Assembly: GCF_900105395.1 (NCBI RefSeq)
Contig: NZ_LT629775.1
Coordinates: 8,335,501 to 8,399,500 of the forward strand
DNA: 64,000 nucleotides
Direction of reading: 5' to 3'
Origin: Streptomyces sp. TLI_053
Lineage (GTDB): Bacteria; Actinomycetota; Actinomycetes; Streptomycetales; Streptomycetaceae
Each line of letters opens with the position of its first letter. Positions within the stretch are counted from its first letter, which is position 1. Shown here one piece after another: positions 1 through 8,085 of this stretch. A program made the translations under genes and the position numbers. A model generated the notes under the pieces. It was not told the origin of the DNA. It did no database searches and saw only the letters and a program-made list of their open reading frames with translations.

Positions 1-331
1 CGGCGACTCGGCGGGCCCGGCGCCACGGGCCCGCCCGTACGGCGTGGTACCGGCGGCACGACGTTGTGCGGCGGGTACGGCACGGCCTGGGCCGGCCGGA
101 AGGAACCGGCCGGGTACGGCTGAGTACGGCGGGGTGGAACGGTCCAACGCGATTGCGGGAGTGCAGGGTGCACGTCGACGGCTGCCACCGCCGGGCATGC
201 GTTCGCCATACTGAGCAGTCGGAACGCGTGCGGGCTTCCGGCGGACTCGGCCGCGGATTGGAAACCCGCCAGTGTTGTAAACCTGATGTCGCGCCAATGT
301 CAAGGCAATGCACAGGAGTTGGGGACGGAAG
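1..331. other. Intergenic stretch with one hairpin, no gene seen
   Basis: No reading frame here has convincing protein character. The left part repeats the string GTACGGC several times. A hairpin with CCGGCCGG arms at 92-99 and 106-113 around an AAGGAA loop could end transcription of a gene lying to the left of the window. The last 60 bases before the TetR gene are noticeably less GC-rich and presumably hold its promoter, but I cannot place clear -35/-10 boxes. Confidence 0.4.
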
Positions 332-1117
332 ATGGCAATGGACCCGGATCTCCGCAGGAATGCCGACGTGGTCCTGATCCCCGGTGCGCGCGCCGGGCGC
401 GACCCGGCCCGATCGATCAAACCCGGGCCGAGCCGGCTGCCGCCCGGGGTGGTCGCGGCGACCCAGCGCGAGCGCCTGCTCGACGGGCTGGTCCACACCG
501 TGGCGCAACACGGCTACCAGCGCGCCACGGTGAGCGACATCTGTCGCGCGGCCGGGGTGACCAGGCCGGTCTTCTACGAGCTGTTCACCGGCAAGGAGGA
601 CGCCTTCCTCGCCGCCCACCGGCACGGCACCGGGGTGGTGATCCGGCGGATGGCGCGGGCGTTCGCCGCCTCGCCGGACTGGTGCGGCGGGATCCGCGAG
701 GCTCTGCGGGCGATGCTCGGGCTGCTGGCCGGGGTGCCGGCCTTCGCGACCATGGCGGTCATCGAACTGGACGCGGTCGGTCCGGCCGGACGACGCGAGC
801 GGGAGCAGCTCCTGATCCGGTTCCGGGCGTTCTTCGCCGAGATCCCCGAACTCCCGGACGGCATCGGGGTGGAGGCGATGATCGACGCGGTGGTCGGCGG
901 TGTCTACTCCACCCTCCAGCGCTGCATCGACACCGACCGCACTGCCGAACTCCCTGACCTGCTGCCCACCTTGAGCCTGTTCTGCCTGGCACCGTTCCTC
1001 GGTCCGGTCGAGGCCGCACGCCGCCTGGCCTCGGCCGGACCGGCCCCGGAACGCGGTCCGGGGGCGGACGATGATCCTTCGTGCACCCGTATTGACCCGG
1101 TCAATACCGGGCAGTAG
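332..1117 (+). CDS. TetR/AcrR-family transcriptional regulator
   Basis: A 261-residue one-component repressor. A 40-residue leader precedes the TetR DNA-binding domain at about residues 42-95, where the recognition-helix segment reads VTRPVFYELFTGKEDAF. The rest is a variable helical ligand-binding domain with no recognisable ligand signature. I chose ATG 332, which follows a purine-rich GGGGACGGAAG; ATG 308 in the same frame would add eight residues and has no ribosome site. The final codons contain a perfect palindrome (1089-1107) that overlaps a good promoter for the DUF6230 gene downstream, so the protein probably represses that operon from a site inside its own gene. This regulatory link is inferred. 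Confidence 0.88.
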   Translation: MAMDPDLRRNADVVLIPGARAGRDPARSIKPGPSRLPPGVVAATQRERLLDGLVHTVAQHGYQRATVSDICRAAGVTRPVFYELFTGKEDAFLAAHRHGTGVVIRRMARAFAASPDWCGGIREALRAMLGLLAGVPAFATMAVIELDAVGPAGRREREQLLIRFRAFFAEIPELPDGIGVEAMIDAVVGGVYSTLQRCIDTDRTAELPDLLPTLSLFCLAPFLGPVEAARRLASAGPAPERGPGADDDPSCTRIDPVNTGQ

Positions 1118-1120
1118 CTT
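1089..1120 (+). promoter_or_regulatory. Promoter overlapped by a 19-bp palindromic operator
   Basis: GTATTGAC-CCG-GTCAATAC (1089-1107) is a perfect 8-bp inverted repeat with a 3-bp spacer, of TetR-operator size. A -35-like TTGACC (1092-1097) lies inside it, and a -10-like TAGCTT (1115-1120) follows after 17 bp. The site sits in the last codons of the TetR gene and reads into the DUF6230 gene, leaving a leader of about 130 nt. Confidence 0.6.
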
Positions 1121-1255
1121 CCCAGTTACCCACTGCGGCCCGACCGGTCCGCCCCGCTGCCGAGGGGTGGTCCCGCGCTGCCGTGCCGCAGAACGCTGTC
1201 CGCGCCAGGACAACGTGCCAGTGCCTGCCCGTCCCCACCACCCGAGGGAGCACAC

Positions 1256-1912
1256 ATGGCCACGTCCGAGGACGCCGCCCACCCGACCGAGAACACCGAG
1301 GTACCCGCGTCACCCGGCCAGGGAAGAGGCCGGGTCCGGCTGAGGCGCACGGCGCTGATGGCCGTCCCCGCCGTCGCCGCCGGCGCGGTGCTGATGGCCC
1401 TGACCGCGCAGGGTGTGCTCGCCGCCCAGTTCGCCATCTCCGGCATGCCGTTCGTCGTCACCGCCGACAGCCTGGACGGCGTCGGCTTCGAGCAGTTCGG
1501 CAGCCTGGACCACATGATCGAGGACAGTCCCAACGCCGGTGACACCGGCGGACAGGTACTGGTCGCGGTCTCGGCGATCAAGGACGCCTCGCTCACCAAG
1601 CTGTGCCAGAGCGTCGAGCTCGGCGGTATCAACCTGTTGATCCGGGCCGGTGACGCCGGGACCCCCGTCACCGCCACCGACCTCACCACCGACTCCGATC
1701 TGCTCTCCGGCGACGCGGAGTTCAAGAACATCGAGATCGGCGGGGACGCCAGCACCTACACCAAGGCAGGCGTCAAGGGCCTGCCCGGGGTCTTCGGCCA
1801 GCAGGCCGACACGGTCAAGATCCGCAATCTCCGGCAGCACAACTACGCCACCACCGCGGGCGCCTTCAAGCTGCCCAACCTCCGGCTGAGCTTCAGCTCC
1901 GAGGGCTGCTGA
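1256..1912 (+). CDS. DUF6230 family secreted/membrane-anchored protein
   Basis: A 218-residue protein of a family common in Streptomyces, some members of which carry the unsupported name cholesterol esterase. The basic N-terminus is followed by one hydrophobic segment at about residues 31-57, then an extracytoplasmic domain. There are only two cysteines in that domain (117 and the final residue 218), which could pair outside the cell. The ATG has a GAGGGAG ribosome site eight bases upstream. The next gene starts 2 bp after its stop, so the two are translationally coupled. No catalytic motif is visible, and I assign no enzyme activity. Control by the upstream TetR is likely, as the promoter overlaps a palindrome at 1089-1107. 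Confidence 0.85.
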   Translation: MATSEDAAHPTENTEVPASPGQGRGRVRLRRTALMAVPAVAAGAVLMALTAQGVLAAQFAISGMPFVVTADSLDGVGFEQFGSLDHMIEDSPNAGDTGGQVLVAVSAIKDASLTKLCQSVELGGINLLIRAGDAGTPVTATDLTTDSDLLSGDAEFKNIEIGGDASTYTKAGVKGLPGVFGQQADTVKIRNLRQHNYATTAGAFKLPNLRLSFSSEGC

Positions 1913-1914
1913 CG

Positions 1915-2475
1915 GTGGCGGGACCCGAGCCGGGGACACCGGCGGAGGCGGAGGCCCACGTCGGGCCGGACGCACAGGTCGGTCCGGAGGCCGGGGGCGA
2001 GCCGGGAGCACCGGCCGGACCCGGAGCGCGGACGGCGCCGAAGGCCCGGGCGGGTGCGGCCGCCCGGGCCCGGCTGGCCTGGCGCGGCTGGCGGGGCCGG
2101 CGGCCGTTCTGGGGAGGAGCGCTGGTCCTGTTCGGCGGCGCCGAGATCCTCTTCACGCTGCGCGCCCCGCTGCCCGTCGTCCTGCACATCGGGATCCAGG
2201 GGCTGGCCGGCTATCTCGTTCCGGCGGTGATGGCGCTCTGCGGCCTGCTGATCCTCTTCAACCCGGCCCAGCGGCTGTTCTACTCGATCCTCGCCGTACT
2301 GGCCTCGCTGGGCAGTTGGCTCACCTCCAACCTCGGCGGTTTCCTGCTCGGGATGCTGTTCGGCGTGATCGGCAGCTGCCTCGCCTTCGGGTGGCTGCCC
2401 GACCAGCCCCCGCGCCGCCGTCGGCTGCGCCGGGACCGGACCGGACGCGAGGCCGCCGACCCGGCCGGCGTCTGA
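1915..2475 (+). CDS. DUF6114 family integral membrane protein
   Basis: A 186-residue protein beginning at GTG, 2 bp after the DUF6230 stop. The first 60 residues are low-complexity Ala/Pro/Glu. Four hydrophobic segments follow between about residues 62 and 160, in an arrangement typical of DUF6114, and the tail is Arg-rich and presumably cytoplasmic. DUF6230 and DUF6114 occur as a pair across streptomycetes, so the two probably act together at the membrane, perhaps with this protein as anchor or partner of the secreted one. Function is unknown. Confidence 0.85.
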   Translation: MAGPEPGTPAEAEAHVGPDAQVGPEAGGEPGAPAGPGARTAPKARAGAAARARLAWRGWRGRRPFWGGALVLFGGAEILFTLRAPLPVVLHIGIQGLAGYLVPAVMALCGLLILFNPAQRLFYSILAVLASLGSWLTSNLGGFLLGMLFGVIGSCLAFGWLPDQPPRRRRLRRDRTGREAADPAGV

Positions 2476-2646
2476 GAAGGCGGTGGCGGGCGGCGGTCGC
2501 GGCCGGTGACCGACGCCCGCCACCGCCGACAGGGCCGGCGCCCCGCCCCCGGCGAAGGGAGAGCGCCGGGGACGGGGCGTCGTTCGTCGTGCGTTCCGTC
2601 GAGCGGGCAGCTGGACCGCGGCGGCCGGGCAGCCCGTCGGCGGGCG

Positions 2647-3795
2647 TCAGATCGTCGCCGTGTCGATGACGAAGCGGTAGTGCACGTCGCTCGCCAGGAC
2701 CCGCCGGTACGCCTCGTTGATCCGCTCGGCCGGGATCAGCTCGATCTCCGCGCCGATCCCGTGCTCGGCGCAGAAGTCCAGCATCTCCTGGGTCTCCGCC
2801 AGGCTGCCGATCATCGAGCCCGAGAGCGACCGCCGCCCCGTGAGCAGCGCGTGCGCGCCCAGGCCGACCGGCTTCGCCGGCGCGCCCAGCTGGACCAGCG
2901 TGCCGTCGGTGCGCAGCAGCCCGAGGTAGGCGCTCAGGTCGAGGTCGGCCGAGACGGTGTTGAGGATCAGGTCGAACCGTCCGGCCAGCTCGGTGAACGT
3001 CGCCGGGTCGGAGGTGGCGCGGTAGTCGTGGGCGCCGAGCCGGAGCCCGTCCTCCCGCTTGCGCAGCGACTGGCTGAGCACGGTGACCTCCGCGCCCTTG
3101 GCCCGGGCGAGCCGCACTCCCAGGTGGCCGAGCCCGCCGAGCCCGACCACGGCGACCCTCCGCCCGGGACCTGCACCCCAGTGGCTGAGCGGCGAGTAGA
3201 CAGTGATGCCCGCGCAGAGCAGCGGCGCGGCCACGTCCAGCGGCAGCGCGTCGGGGATGCGCAGGGCGTACCGCTCGTCCACCACCAGCTGCTTCGCGTA
3301 GCCGCCATAGGTCGGCGAACCGTCCCGGCCGCGGCCGTTGTAGGTGAGCACGATGCCGTCCCCGCCCGTGCAGTACTGCTGGAGCCCGGCAGAGCAGTTG
3401 TCGCACTCCCGGCAGGAGTCGACGAAGCAGCCGACGCCGACCCGGTCGCCGACCGTCCAGCGCGAGACGGCGGAGCCGACCGCCGTCACCACTCCGGCGA
3501 TCTCGTGGCCCGGGACCATCGGGAAGATGCCGGGGCCCCAGTCCTCGTCGACCTGGTGGATGTCCGAGTGGCAGATCCCGGCGTAGCGGACGTCGATCAG
3601 GATGTCCTCCGGGCCGAGCGCCCGGCGCGGCACGGTGGTGCGCTCCAGCGGAGCCTTCGGCGCCGCGGCTGCGTAGACCGCGATCCGGCCGGGCCGGTCG
3701 GGGGAGTCCGTGACGGTGGTGCCGGTGCCGGTGCCGGTGCCGGTGTCGGTGGCGGCGGTGCCTGCGGTGATCGTCGTGTTCGTCGTGTTCGCCAT
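2647..3795 (-). CDS. Zinc-dependent alcohol dehydrogenase (cinnamyl/aldehyde-reductase type)
   Basis: A 382-residue medium-chain dehydrogenase that should interconvert an alcohol and aldehyde with NAD(P)H in the cytoplasm. Catalytic zinc ligands are visible as Cys75 (GICHSD) and His97 (PGHE). The four structural-zinc cysteines are at about 128, 131, 134 and 142, and a Rossmann GLGGLGHLG follows near residue 210. This is the CAD/YahK pattern. ATG 3795 has GAGG upstream; the first 35 residues form an odd Thr/Gly tail (TGTGTGTG) encoded by a CACCGG-type repeat, so translation may in reality begin later. It is divergent from the XRE/MmyB regulator, and such pairs are typical of a dehydrogenase repressed by its neighbour. 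Confidence 0.9.
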   Translation of the reverse strand: MANTTNTTITAGTAATDTGTGTGTGTTVTDSPDRPGRIAVYAAAAPKAPLERTTVPRRALGPEDILIDVRYAGICHSDIHQVDEDWGPGIFPMVPGHEIAGVVTAVGSAVSRWTVGDRVGVGCFVDSCRECDNCSAGLQQYCTGGDGIVLTYNGRGRDGSPTYGGYAKQLVVDERYALRIPDALPLDVAAPLLCAGITVYSPLSHWGAGPGRRVAVVGLGGLGHLGVRLARAKGAEVTVLSQSLRKREDGLRLGAHDYRATSDPATFTELAGRFDLILNTVSADLDLSAYLGLLRTDGTLVQLGAPAKPVGLGAHALLTGRRSLSGSMIGSLAETQEMLDFCAEHGIGAEIELIPAERINEAYRRVLASDVHYRFVIDTATI

Positions 3796-3835
3796 GCCCC
3801 AAGCCTCGGCGCGCTGTTCGGGCCGGGCCAGGCCA

Positions 3836-3854
3836 GTGGTCGTCGTACGACCAC
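3836..3854. promoter_or_regulatory. 19-bp palindrome in the divergent intergenic region
   Basis: GTGGTCGT-CGT-ACGACCAC is a perfect 8-bp inverted repeat with a 3-bp spacer, midway between the dehydrogenase and regulator starts. It is the best candidate operator for the XRE/MmyB-type regulator at 3923. Confidence 0.55.
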
Positions 3855-3922
3855 CGGTCCTACCACCGGCAGTATCACCCTCGGCGCCCGTCCGCCGCGG
3901 CGGGCGGGCCCATACTGCTGGC

Positions 3923-4930
3923 ATGGACCAGCGCACCGAGCTCAGCGAATTCCTGCGGTCCCGGCGGGCCCGACTGCGGCCGGCCGATGTCGGCCTGCCC
4001 GACTACGGCGGCCGCCGCCGGGTCCCGGGGCTGCGCCGCGAGGAGCTGGCCCAGCTGGCCGGGGTGAGCACCGCCTACTACGTCCGGCTGGAGCAGGGGA
4101 ACGGCGACAATGTCTCCACGGCGGTCCTGGAGGCGATCGCCCGCGCGCTGCGGCTCGAACCGGCCGAGCGCGAGCACCTGCTGCGGATCACCCGGCCGGT
4201 GCGCCGCCGCCCCGGCCGGGGCCGCCCGACGCGCACGCAGCAGGTCCGGCCCGAGCTGACGCAGCTGCTGGACGCGATGGACGGTGTCCCGGCCTACGTG
4301 CTGGGGCGGCGGCTCGACGTGCTCGCCTGGAACCGCCTCGGCAACGCCGTGATCGGCGACGTCGCGGCGCTGCCGCCGGAGCGGCGAAACCTGGCCTGGC
4401 ACGTCTTCCTCGAACCGGGCAACCGGGAGCTCTACCTGGACTGGGAGAGCAAGGCGGCGGACCTGGTGGGGATGCTCCGGCTCGACGCGGGCCGCGACCC
4501 GGACGACCCCCGGCTGACCTCGCTGATCGGCGAACTCTCGGTCAAGAGCGAGGACTTCCGGCGGCTGTGGGCGGCGCACAACGTCCTGGACAAGGGGCAC
4601 GGGGTCAAGGAGCTGCGCCATCCGGTGGTCGGCCGGCTGGCCCTGCGCTACGAGACCTTCCGCCCGGCCGGCGACCCGGACCAGGTGCTGGTCGCCTACC
4701 ACGCCGAGCCGGACTCGCCCTCGGCCGAGTCGCTGCGGCTGCTGGCGAGCTGGATCGCCACCGGGCCGTCCGGGGGCGCCGCGAGCGCGCGCCGCCCCGA
4801 GCAGGGGGCCGCGGACCGGCCCGACCCCGGTGCGCAGTCGCAGTCGCACTCGGGTTCCGGCTCCGGCTCCGGCTCCGGCTCGGGTTCGGCTTCTGGTTCT
4901 GGTTCGGAAGCCCCGTCGACGGGTCGGTAG
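3923..4930 (+). CDS. XRE-family regulator with MmyB-like ligand-binding domain
   Basis: A 335-residue regulator. Residues 5-70 form the helix-turn-helix with the hallmark RRVPGLRREELAQLAGVS, followed by the MmyB-like sensor domain (about 110-270, with PAYVLGRRLDVLAWN and a late RHPVVGRLALRYE). Family members sit divergent from oxidoreductases and repress them, which is exactly the arrangement here. The C-terminus ends in a Ser-Gly repeat (about 300-325) coded by tandem GGCTCC hexamers. This tract is absent from most family members and prone to slippage, so its length may vary between strains. A 14-bp hairpin follows the stop. Confidence 0.9.
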   Translation: MDQRTELSEFLRSRRARLRPADVGLPDYGGRRRVPGLRREELAQLAGVSTAYYVRLEQGNGDNVSTAVLEAIARALRLEPAEREHLLRITRPVRRRPGRGRPTRTQQVRPELTQLLDAMDGVPAYVLGRRLDVLAWNRLGNAVIGDVAALPPERRNLAWHVFLEPGNRELYLDWESKAADLVGMLRLDAGRDPDDPRLTSLIGELSVKSEDFRRLWAAHNVLDKGHGVKELRHPVVGRLALRYETFRPAGDPDQVLVAYHAEPDSPSAESLRLLASWIATGPSGGAASARRPEQGAADRPDPGAQSQSHSGSGSGSGSGSGSASGSGSEAPSTGR

Positions 4931-4952
4931 TCCTTTTCCCGGAGCCCGCGGG

Positions 4953-4989
4953 GGGCCGGTGGTCCCGTCCGGCCAGGGACCACCGGCCC
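4953..4989 (+). terminator. Strong 14-bp hairpin terminator
   Basis: Perfect arms GGGCCGGTGGTCCC and GGGACCACCGGCCC enclose a 9-nt loop, starting 22 bp after the stop of the XRE/MmyB gene. There is no U-tract, as is usual in streptomycetes. Confidence 0.7.
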
Positions 4990-5105
4990 TGTCCCGACAC
5001 CCGGGCGGAGCCGTTTACTGGTTCCGCGGCGGCCCCGGGCCGCCGCCTGCCCGGAACCGGCCGGCCGCCCATCGGGACGGTGAACAGCACCGGTCCGACA
5101 AATGG

Positions 5106-5133
5106 CTGACGAGGTGTCAGTGCTCGTTAGGCT
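5106..5133 (+). promoter_or_regulatory. Probable leaderless promoter with a TGACG palindrome
   Basis: CTGACG (5106-5111), a 16-bp spacer and TAGGCT (5128-5133) precede ATG 5141 by seven bases, so transcription would begin at or next to the start codon. The -35 lies in the palindrome TGACGAGGTGTCA (5107-5119), a motif that also occurs twice upstream of the glycosyltransferase gene at 47.6 kb. Confidence 0.5.
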
Positions 5134-5140
5134 GCCCGGC

Positions 5141-6412
5141 ATGGACACCACCAGCACCACCGCCGAGTACGACCGGCTGATCGCGCGACACCATGCCATG
5201 CGGCTGCGCCGACAGATCCTCGCACCGGCGCCGTCCTTCTCCACCGCACCCCAGGACGCACCCTCGCCGCCCGGCGCCGATGGCCGCAGCGGCTACGACG
5301 GGGCGGCCGACCGTCGGCTGATCCTCCGGGACCTGGCCCTGGTAGCCCCGTTCGACGAGCTCATCGACCACCTCTACGCCCGCATGTTCAGCCACCGCCC
5401 GTTCCTGCGCGCGCTGTTCCCGGAGTCCATGGAGTTCCAGCAGGCCCACCTGGAGCGGATGTTCGAGTACGTGATCGAGCGGCTGGACCGGCCGGACGAA
5501 CTCGCCGAGACCCTCGCCCGGCTCGGCCGCGACCACCGGAAGCTCGGTGTCCGGCCGGTCCACTACGAGGCCTTCGAAGAGGCGCTCCGCGAGGCGGTCC
5601 GGTACTGGGCGGGCTCCCGGTGGCACCCCGGGCTGGAGGCGGCCTGGGTGCGGATGCTGCGCTTCACCGTCCGCTCGATGGTGGCGGGCGCCGAGGCGGC
5701 GCTCACCGAACCCCCGTACTGGCACGCCACGGTGGTCGGCCACGAGCGCCGCCGCCACGACCTCGCCGTGCTCCGGGTGCGCACCGGCGAGCCCTACCCG
5801 TACCGGGCCGGACAGTACGGGACGGTCGAGCACCCGGCCCTGCCGCACACCTGGCGGCAGTACTCGATGGGCTGCGCGCCGCGTGCCGACAACGAGTTGG
5901 AGTTCCACGTCCGGCGCACCGGGCCGGGCGGGGTGAGCGCGGCGCTGGTCGGGAGCACCGTCGTCGGCGACCGCCTCCGGCTGGGGCCGCCGCGCGGCAC
6001 CCTGATGCCGGAGGACGACACCAGGGACCTCCTGCTGGTGGCGGGCGGCACCGGGCTCGCCCCGATGAAGGCGATCGTGGAGCGGCTGGTGGAGCACCGC
6101 CCGCGCGGACAGCGGGTCCACCTCTTCGTCGGCGCGCGGAGCCGGGACGAGCTCTACGACTGGCCGGCGCTGGCCGAACTCGGCCTCCGCAAGCACTGGT
6201 TGGAACTCGTCCCGGTCACCGAGGACGGCGGGGCCCCGATCGCCCCCGGCGGTCGGCTGGCCGAGGCGGTCGGCCGGGCCGCCGACTGGTCCGAGCACCG
6301 GGCCTGTGTCAGCGGACCGGCGGGCCTGGTCGACGAGGTGCGCACCCGCCTGGCCGCCGCCGGGCTGCCCGCCGCCCGGATCCACCACGACCCGGTGCTC
6401 GGCCGGTTCTGA
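5141..6412 (+). CDS. Globin-FAD/NAD oxidoreductase (flavohaemoprotein type)
   Basis: A 423-residue two-part protein. Residues 60-190 are a globin domain: His141 in RPVHYEAF is the likely haem-proximal ligand and Tyr79 a possible distal residue. Residues 193-423 form the ferredoxin-reductase module with the FAD motif RQYS (239-242) and the nucleotide motif AGGTGLAPM (301-309). It should reduce haem-bound oxygen or nitric oxide with NAD(P)H; NO detoxification is the usual role, but substrate is not provable here. The 55-residue N-terminal extension is not found in classical Hmp. ATG 5141 is chosen because a -10 box lies seven bases upstream; ATG 5102 is possible but lacks a ribosome site. Confidence 0.9.
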   Translation: MDTTSTTAEYDRLIARHHAMRLRRQILAPAPSFSTAPQDAPSPPGADGRSGYDGAADRRLILRDLALVAPFDELIDHLYARMFSHRPFLRALFPESMEFQQAHLERMFEYVIERLDRPDELAETLARLGRDHRKLGVRPVHYEAFEEALREAVRYWAGSRWHPGLEAAWVRMLRFTVRSMVAGAEAALTEPPYWHATVVGHERRRHDLAVLRVRTGEPYPYRAGQYGTVEHPALPHTWRQYSMGCAPRADNELEFHVRRTGPGGVSAALVGSTVVGDRLRLGPPRGTLMPEDDTRDLLLVAGGTGLAPMKAIVERLVEHRPRGQRVHLFVGARSRDELYDWPALAELGLRKHWLELVPVTEDGGAPIAPGGRLAEAVGRAADWSEHRACVSGPAGLVDEVRTRLAAAGLPAARIHHDPVLGRF

Positions 6413-6416
6413 GCAG

Positions 6417-6434
6417 CGGTCCGCACTCGGACCG
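6417..6434. terminator. Short hairpin between convergent genes
   Basis: CGGTCCG-CACT-CGGACCG is a perfect 7-bp stem in the 54-bp gap between the convergent globin-reductase and selenium-binding-protein genes. It is likely a bidirectional terminator. Confidence 0.5.
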
Positions 6435-6466
6435 GCCGGTGCTGCCCGCCGCCGTCGTCGCCGCCG

Positions 6467-7900
6467 CTACCGGTAGCAGTAGGAGTCCGAGGAGGCGTCG
6501 CCGCCCGCCAGGTGCGTCTGGTGCACCCGCAGCCCCCGGAACTCCGCGCCGTGCGGGAAGAAGCGGGGGTCCACGGTCAGCCCGCCGGTCTCCGGGTCGG
6601 CGTCCAGCTTGACGATCCACGGCTCGATGCCGTCCGGGTAGAACTGGTCGTCCCACGCGCCGTAGAGCGAGTTGGTGAGGTAGACCCGCCGCCCGTCCCG
6701 GCTGATCTCGACCATCTGCGGCGCGCCGCTCAGCGGGCGCCCGGGCTCGGCCGGGTGGGGGGTCCTGGCCGTCACCCCGCCCAGCCGCACCGAGGCCGTG
6801 AGCAGCGGGTGGAACGGGTCCGACACGTCGTACTGGAGCAACTCCCCGGTGCCCCAGGCCGAGACGTACAGCCAGCGGTCGTCCACCGACAGGTTGATGT
6901 CGGTCACCAGCGGCGGCACGGCGCCGAAGGGCTGGAGCACCGGCGGCAGGTCCTCGGCCTTCGCCGGTTCGGCCGGTATCTCGATCACCTTGCGCGCGGT
7001 GAACGCCTCGCCCTGCCGGTACCAGAGCCAGACCGAGGCCGAGAGGTCCTCGACATTGGTGACCACCCCGGCGAAGCCCCATTCGGCCTGCGGGTCGTGG
7101 GCCGGGCGCAGCTCCAGCACCATCTGGTACTGGTCGCCGAGGTCGATCCGCTGCAGGTGCCGCCCGGTGTCCAGCTCCCAGAAGTGCAGCGCGTGCCCGT
7201 ACTTGCGGCCGAGCAGCAGCTCCGGCACGACCCCGTCCTCGACCATCCACGGGGTGCCCCACTCGCTGGTGACGCCCACGTTGCTGCCCAGGTGCCACCA
7301 CACGTCGTAGGAGAAGTTCTGCGAGCCGCGCTCCGTCTCCCAGGGGCGCAGCACGTCGAAGGTGGTGTGGTCGAGCACGGCGACCCCGCCGGGTCCGTCG
7401 CCGCCCGCGGCCGCGCCGAGGCAGGACAGGAAGACGCCGTCCGGCCCGCAGTGCAGGGTGTGGGGGCGCGAGTAGCCGGCTCTCGCGGCCAGCTCCTCCG
7501 CCGCCACCGTCTTCACCAGTCTGGGCCGGACCGGGTCGGGCCGGGTGTCCAGGACGTGCAGCCGGGACGACCGCAGCCCCGGCAGCAGCAGGTAGCGCCG
7601 CTCGGGGTTCTCGTGGCAGGCGTGCGCGAGGGCGCTGGAGCAGGCGTTCCAGCCGAAGTGGTGCAGTTCGTCGCCCACGTCGGGCATCTCGGTGAAGTTG
7701 AGCACGCGCCCGTAGCTCGGCGACGCCGGGTCGGTGTCGACGGTGATCAGCGCGTCCGGTCGCTGCGCCGACCGGTCGAACCCGGCGACGTAGGCGAGCT
7801 TCTCCGGTGGAGCGGCGATCGCCTCGGCGGGCGTGCGGTACAGGGAGGGATCGCTGTGTCCGGACGGGCGGTCGTCCTGCGGGCCGTGTCCATGCGGCAT
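6467..7900 (-). CDS. Selenium-binding-protein family (methanethiol oxidase type)
   Basis: A 477-residue, full-length member of the SBP56/SELENBP1 family. Bacterial and human relatives oxidise methanethiol to formaldehyde, hydrogen sulfide and peroxide, using copper and a beta-propeller fold. Diagnostic blocks are HHFGWNACSSALAHACHEN near residue 81, RYLLLPGLRSSRLHVLDT near 103 and SEWGTPWMVEDG near 215. The conserved cysteine after WN is present. The ATG has GAGGAG eight bases upstream. A small palindrome (7914-7930) lies directly before it. There is no cofactor or transport partner nearby, so it appears to be a single-gene unit. Confidence 0.9.
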   Translation of the reverse strand: MPHGHGPQDDRPSGHSDPSLYRTPAEAIAAPPEKLAYVAGFDRSAQRPDALITVDTDPASPSYGRVLNFTEMPDVGDELHHFGWNACSSALAHACHENPERRYLLLPGLRSSRLHVLDTRPDPVRPRLVKTVAAEELAARAGYSRPHTLHCGPDGVFLSCLGAAAGGDGPGGVAVLDHTTFDVLRPWETERGSQNFSYDVWWHLGSNVGVTSEWGTPWMVEDGVVPELLLGRKYGHALHFWELDTGRHLQRIDLGDQYQMVLELRPAHDPQAEWGFAGVVTNVEDLSASVWLWYRQGEAFTARKVIEIPAEPAKAEDLPPVLQPFGAVPPLVTDINLSVDDRWLYVSAWGTGELLQYDVSDPFHPLLTASVRLGGVTARTPHPAEPGRPLSGAPQMVEISRDGRRVYLTNSLYGAWDDQFYPDGIEPWIVKLDADPETGGLTVDPRFFPHGAEFRGLRVHQTHLAGGDASSDSYCYR

Positions 7901-7913
7901 GCTGGCTCCTCAA

Positions 7914-7930
7914 CTTGCCTGCTCGGCAAG
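7914..7930. promoter_or_regulatory. Palindrome upstream of the methanethiol-oxidase-type gene
   Basis: CTTGCC-TGCTC-GGCAAG is a perfect 6-bp inverted repeat, 14 bp upstream of the start codon on the minus strand and overlapping the ribosome-site region. It could be an operator or a translational hairpin. Confidence 0.35.
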
Positions 7931-8038
7931 GTAAGTGACAATGGCCCGGGTAGCCTTGCACGGACTCGCGGGCGCACAGCAGGCGCACGGGGAGCGATCG
8001 GGGGGCCGGGGGCGGCGCACCCCCGACCCCCCCCGAAA

Positions 8039-8076
8039 CGGATCTTCGGTCCGGCCCGAACGGATCTTCGGTCCGG
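8039..8076. repeat. Two 16-bp direct repeats, period 22 bp
   Basis: CGGATCTTCGGTCCGG occurs at 8039-8054 and 8061-8076, just past the 3' end of the hydrolase gene on the minus strand. The repeat contains the partial palindrome GGA...TCC. It may act in termination or as a binding site for the region between the two genes. Confidence 0.6.
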
Positions 8077-8085
8077 TGCGTCGTG

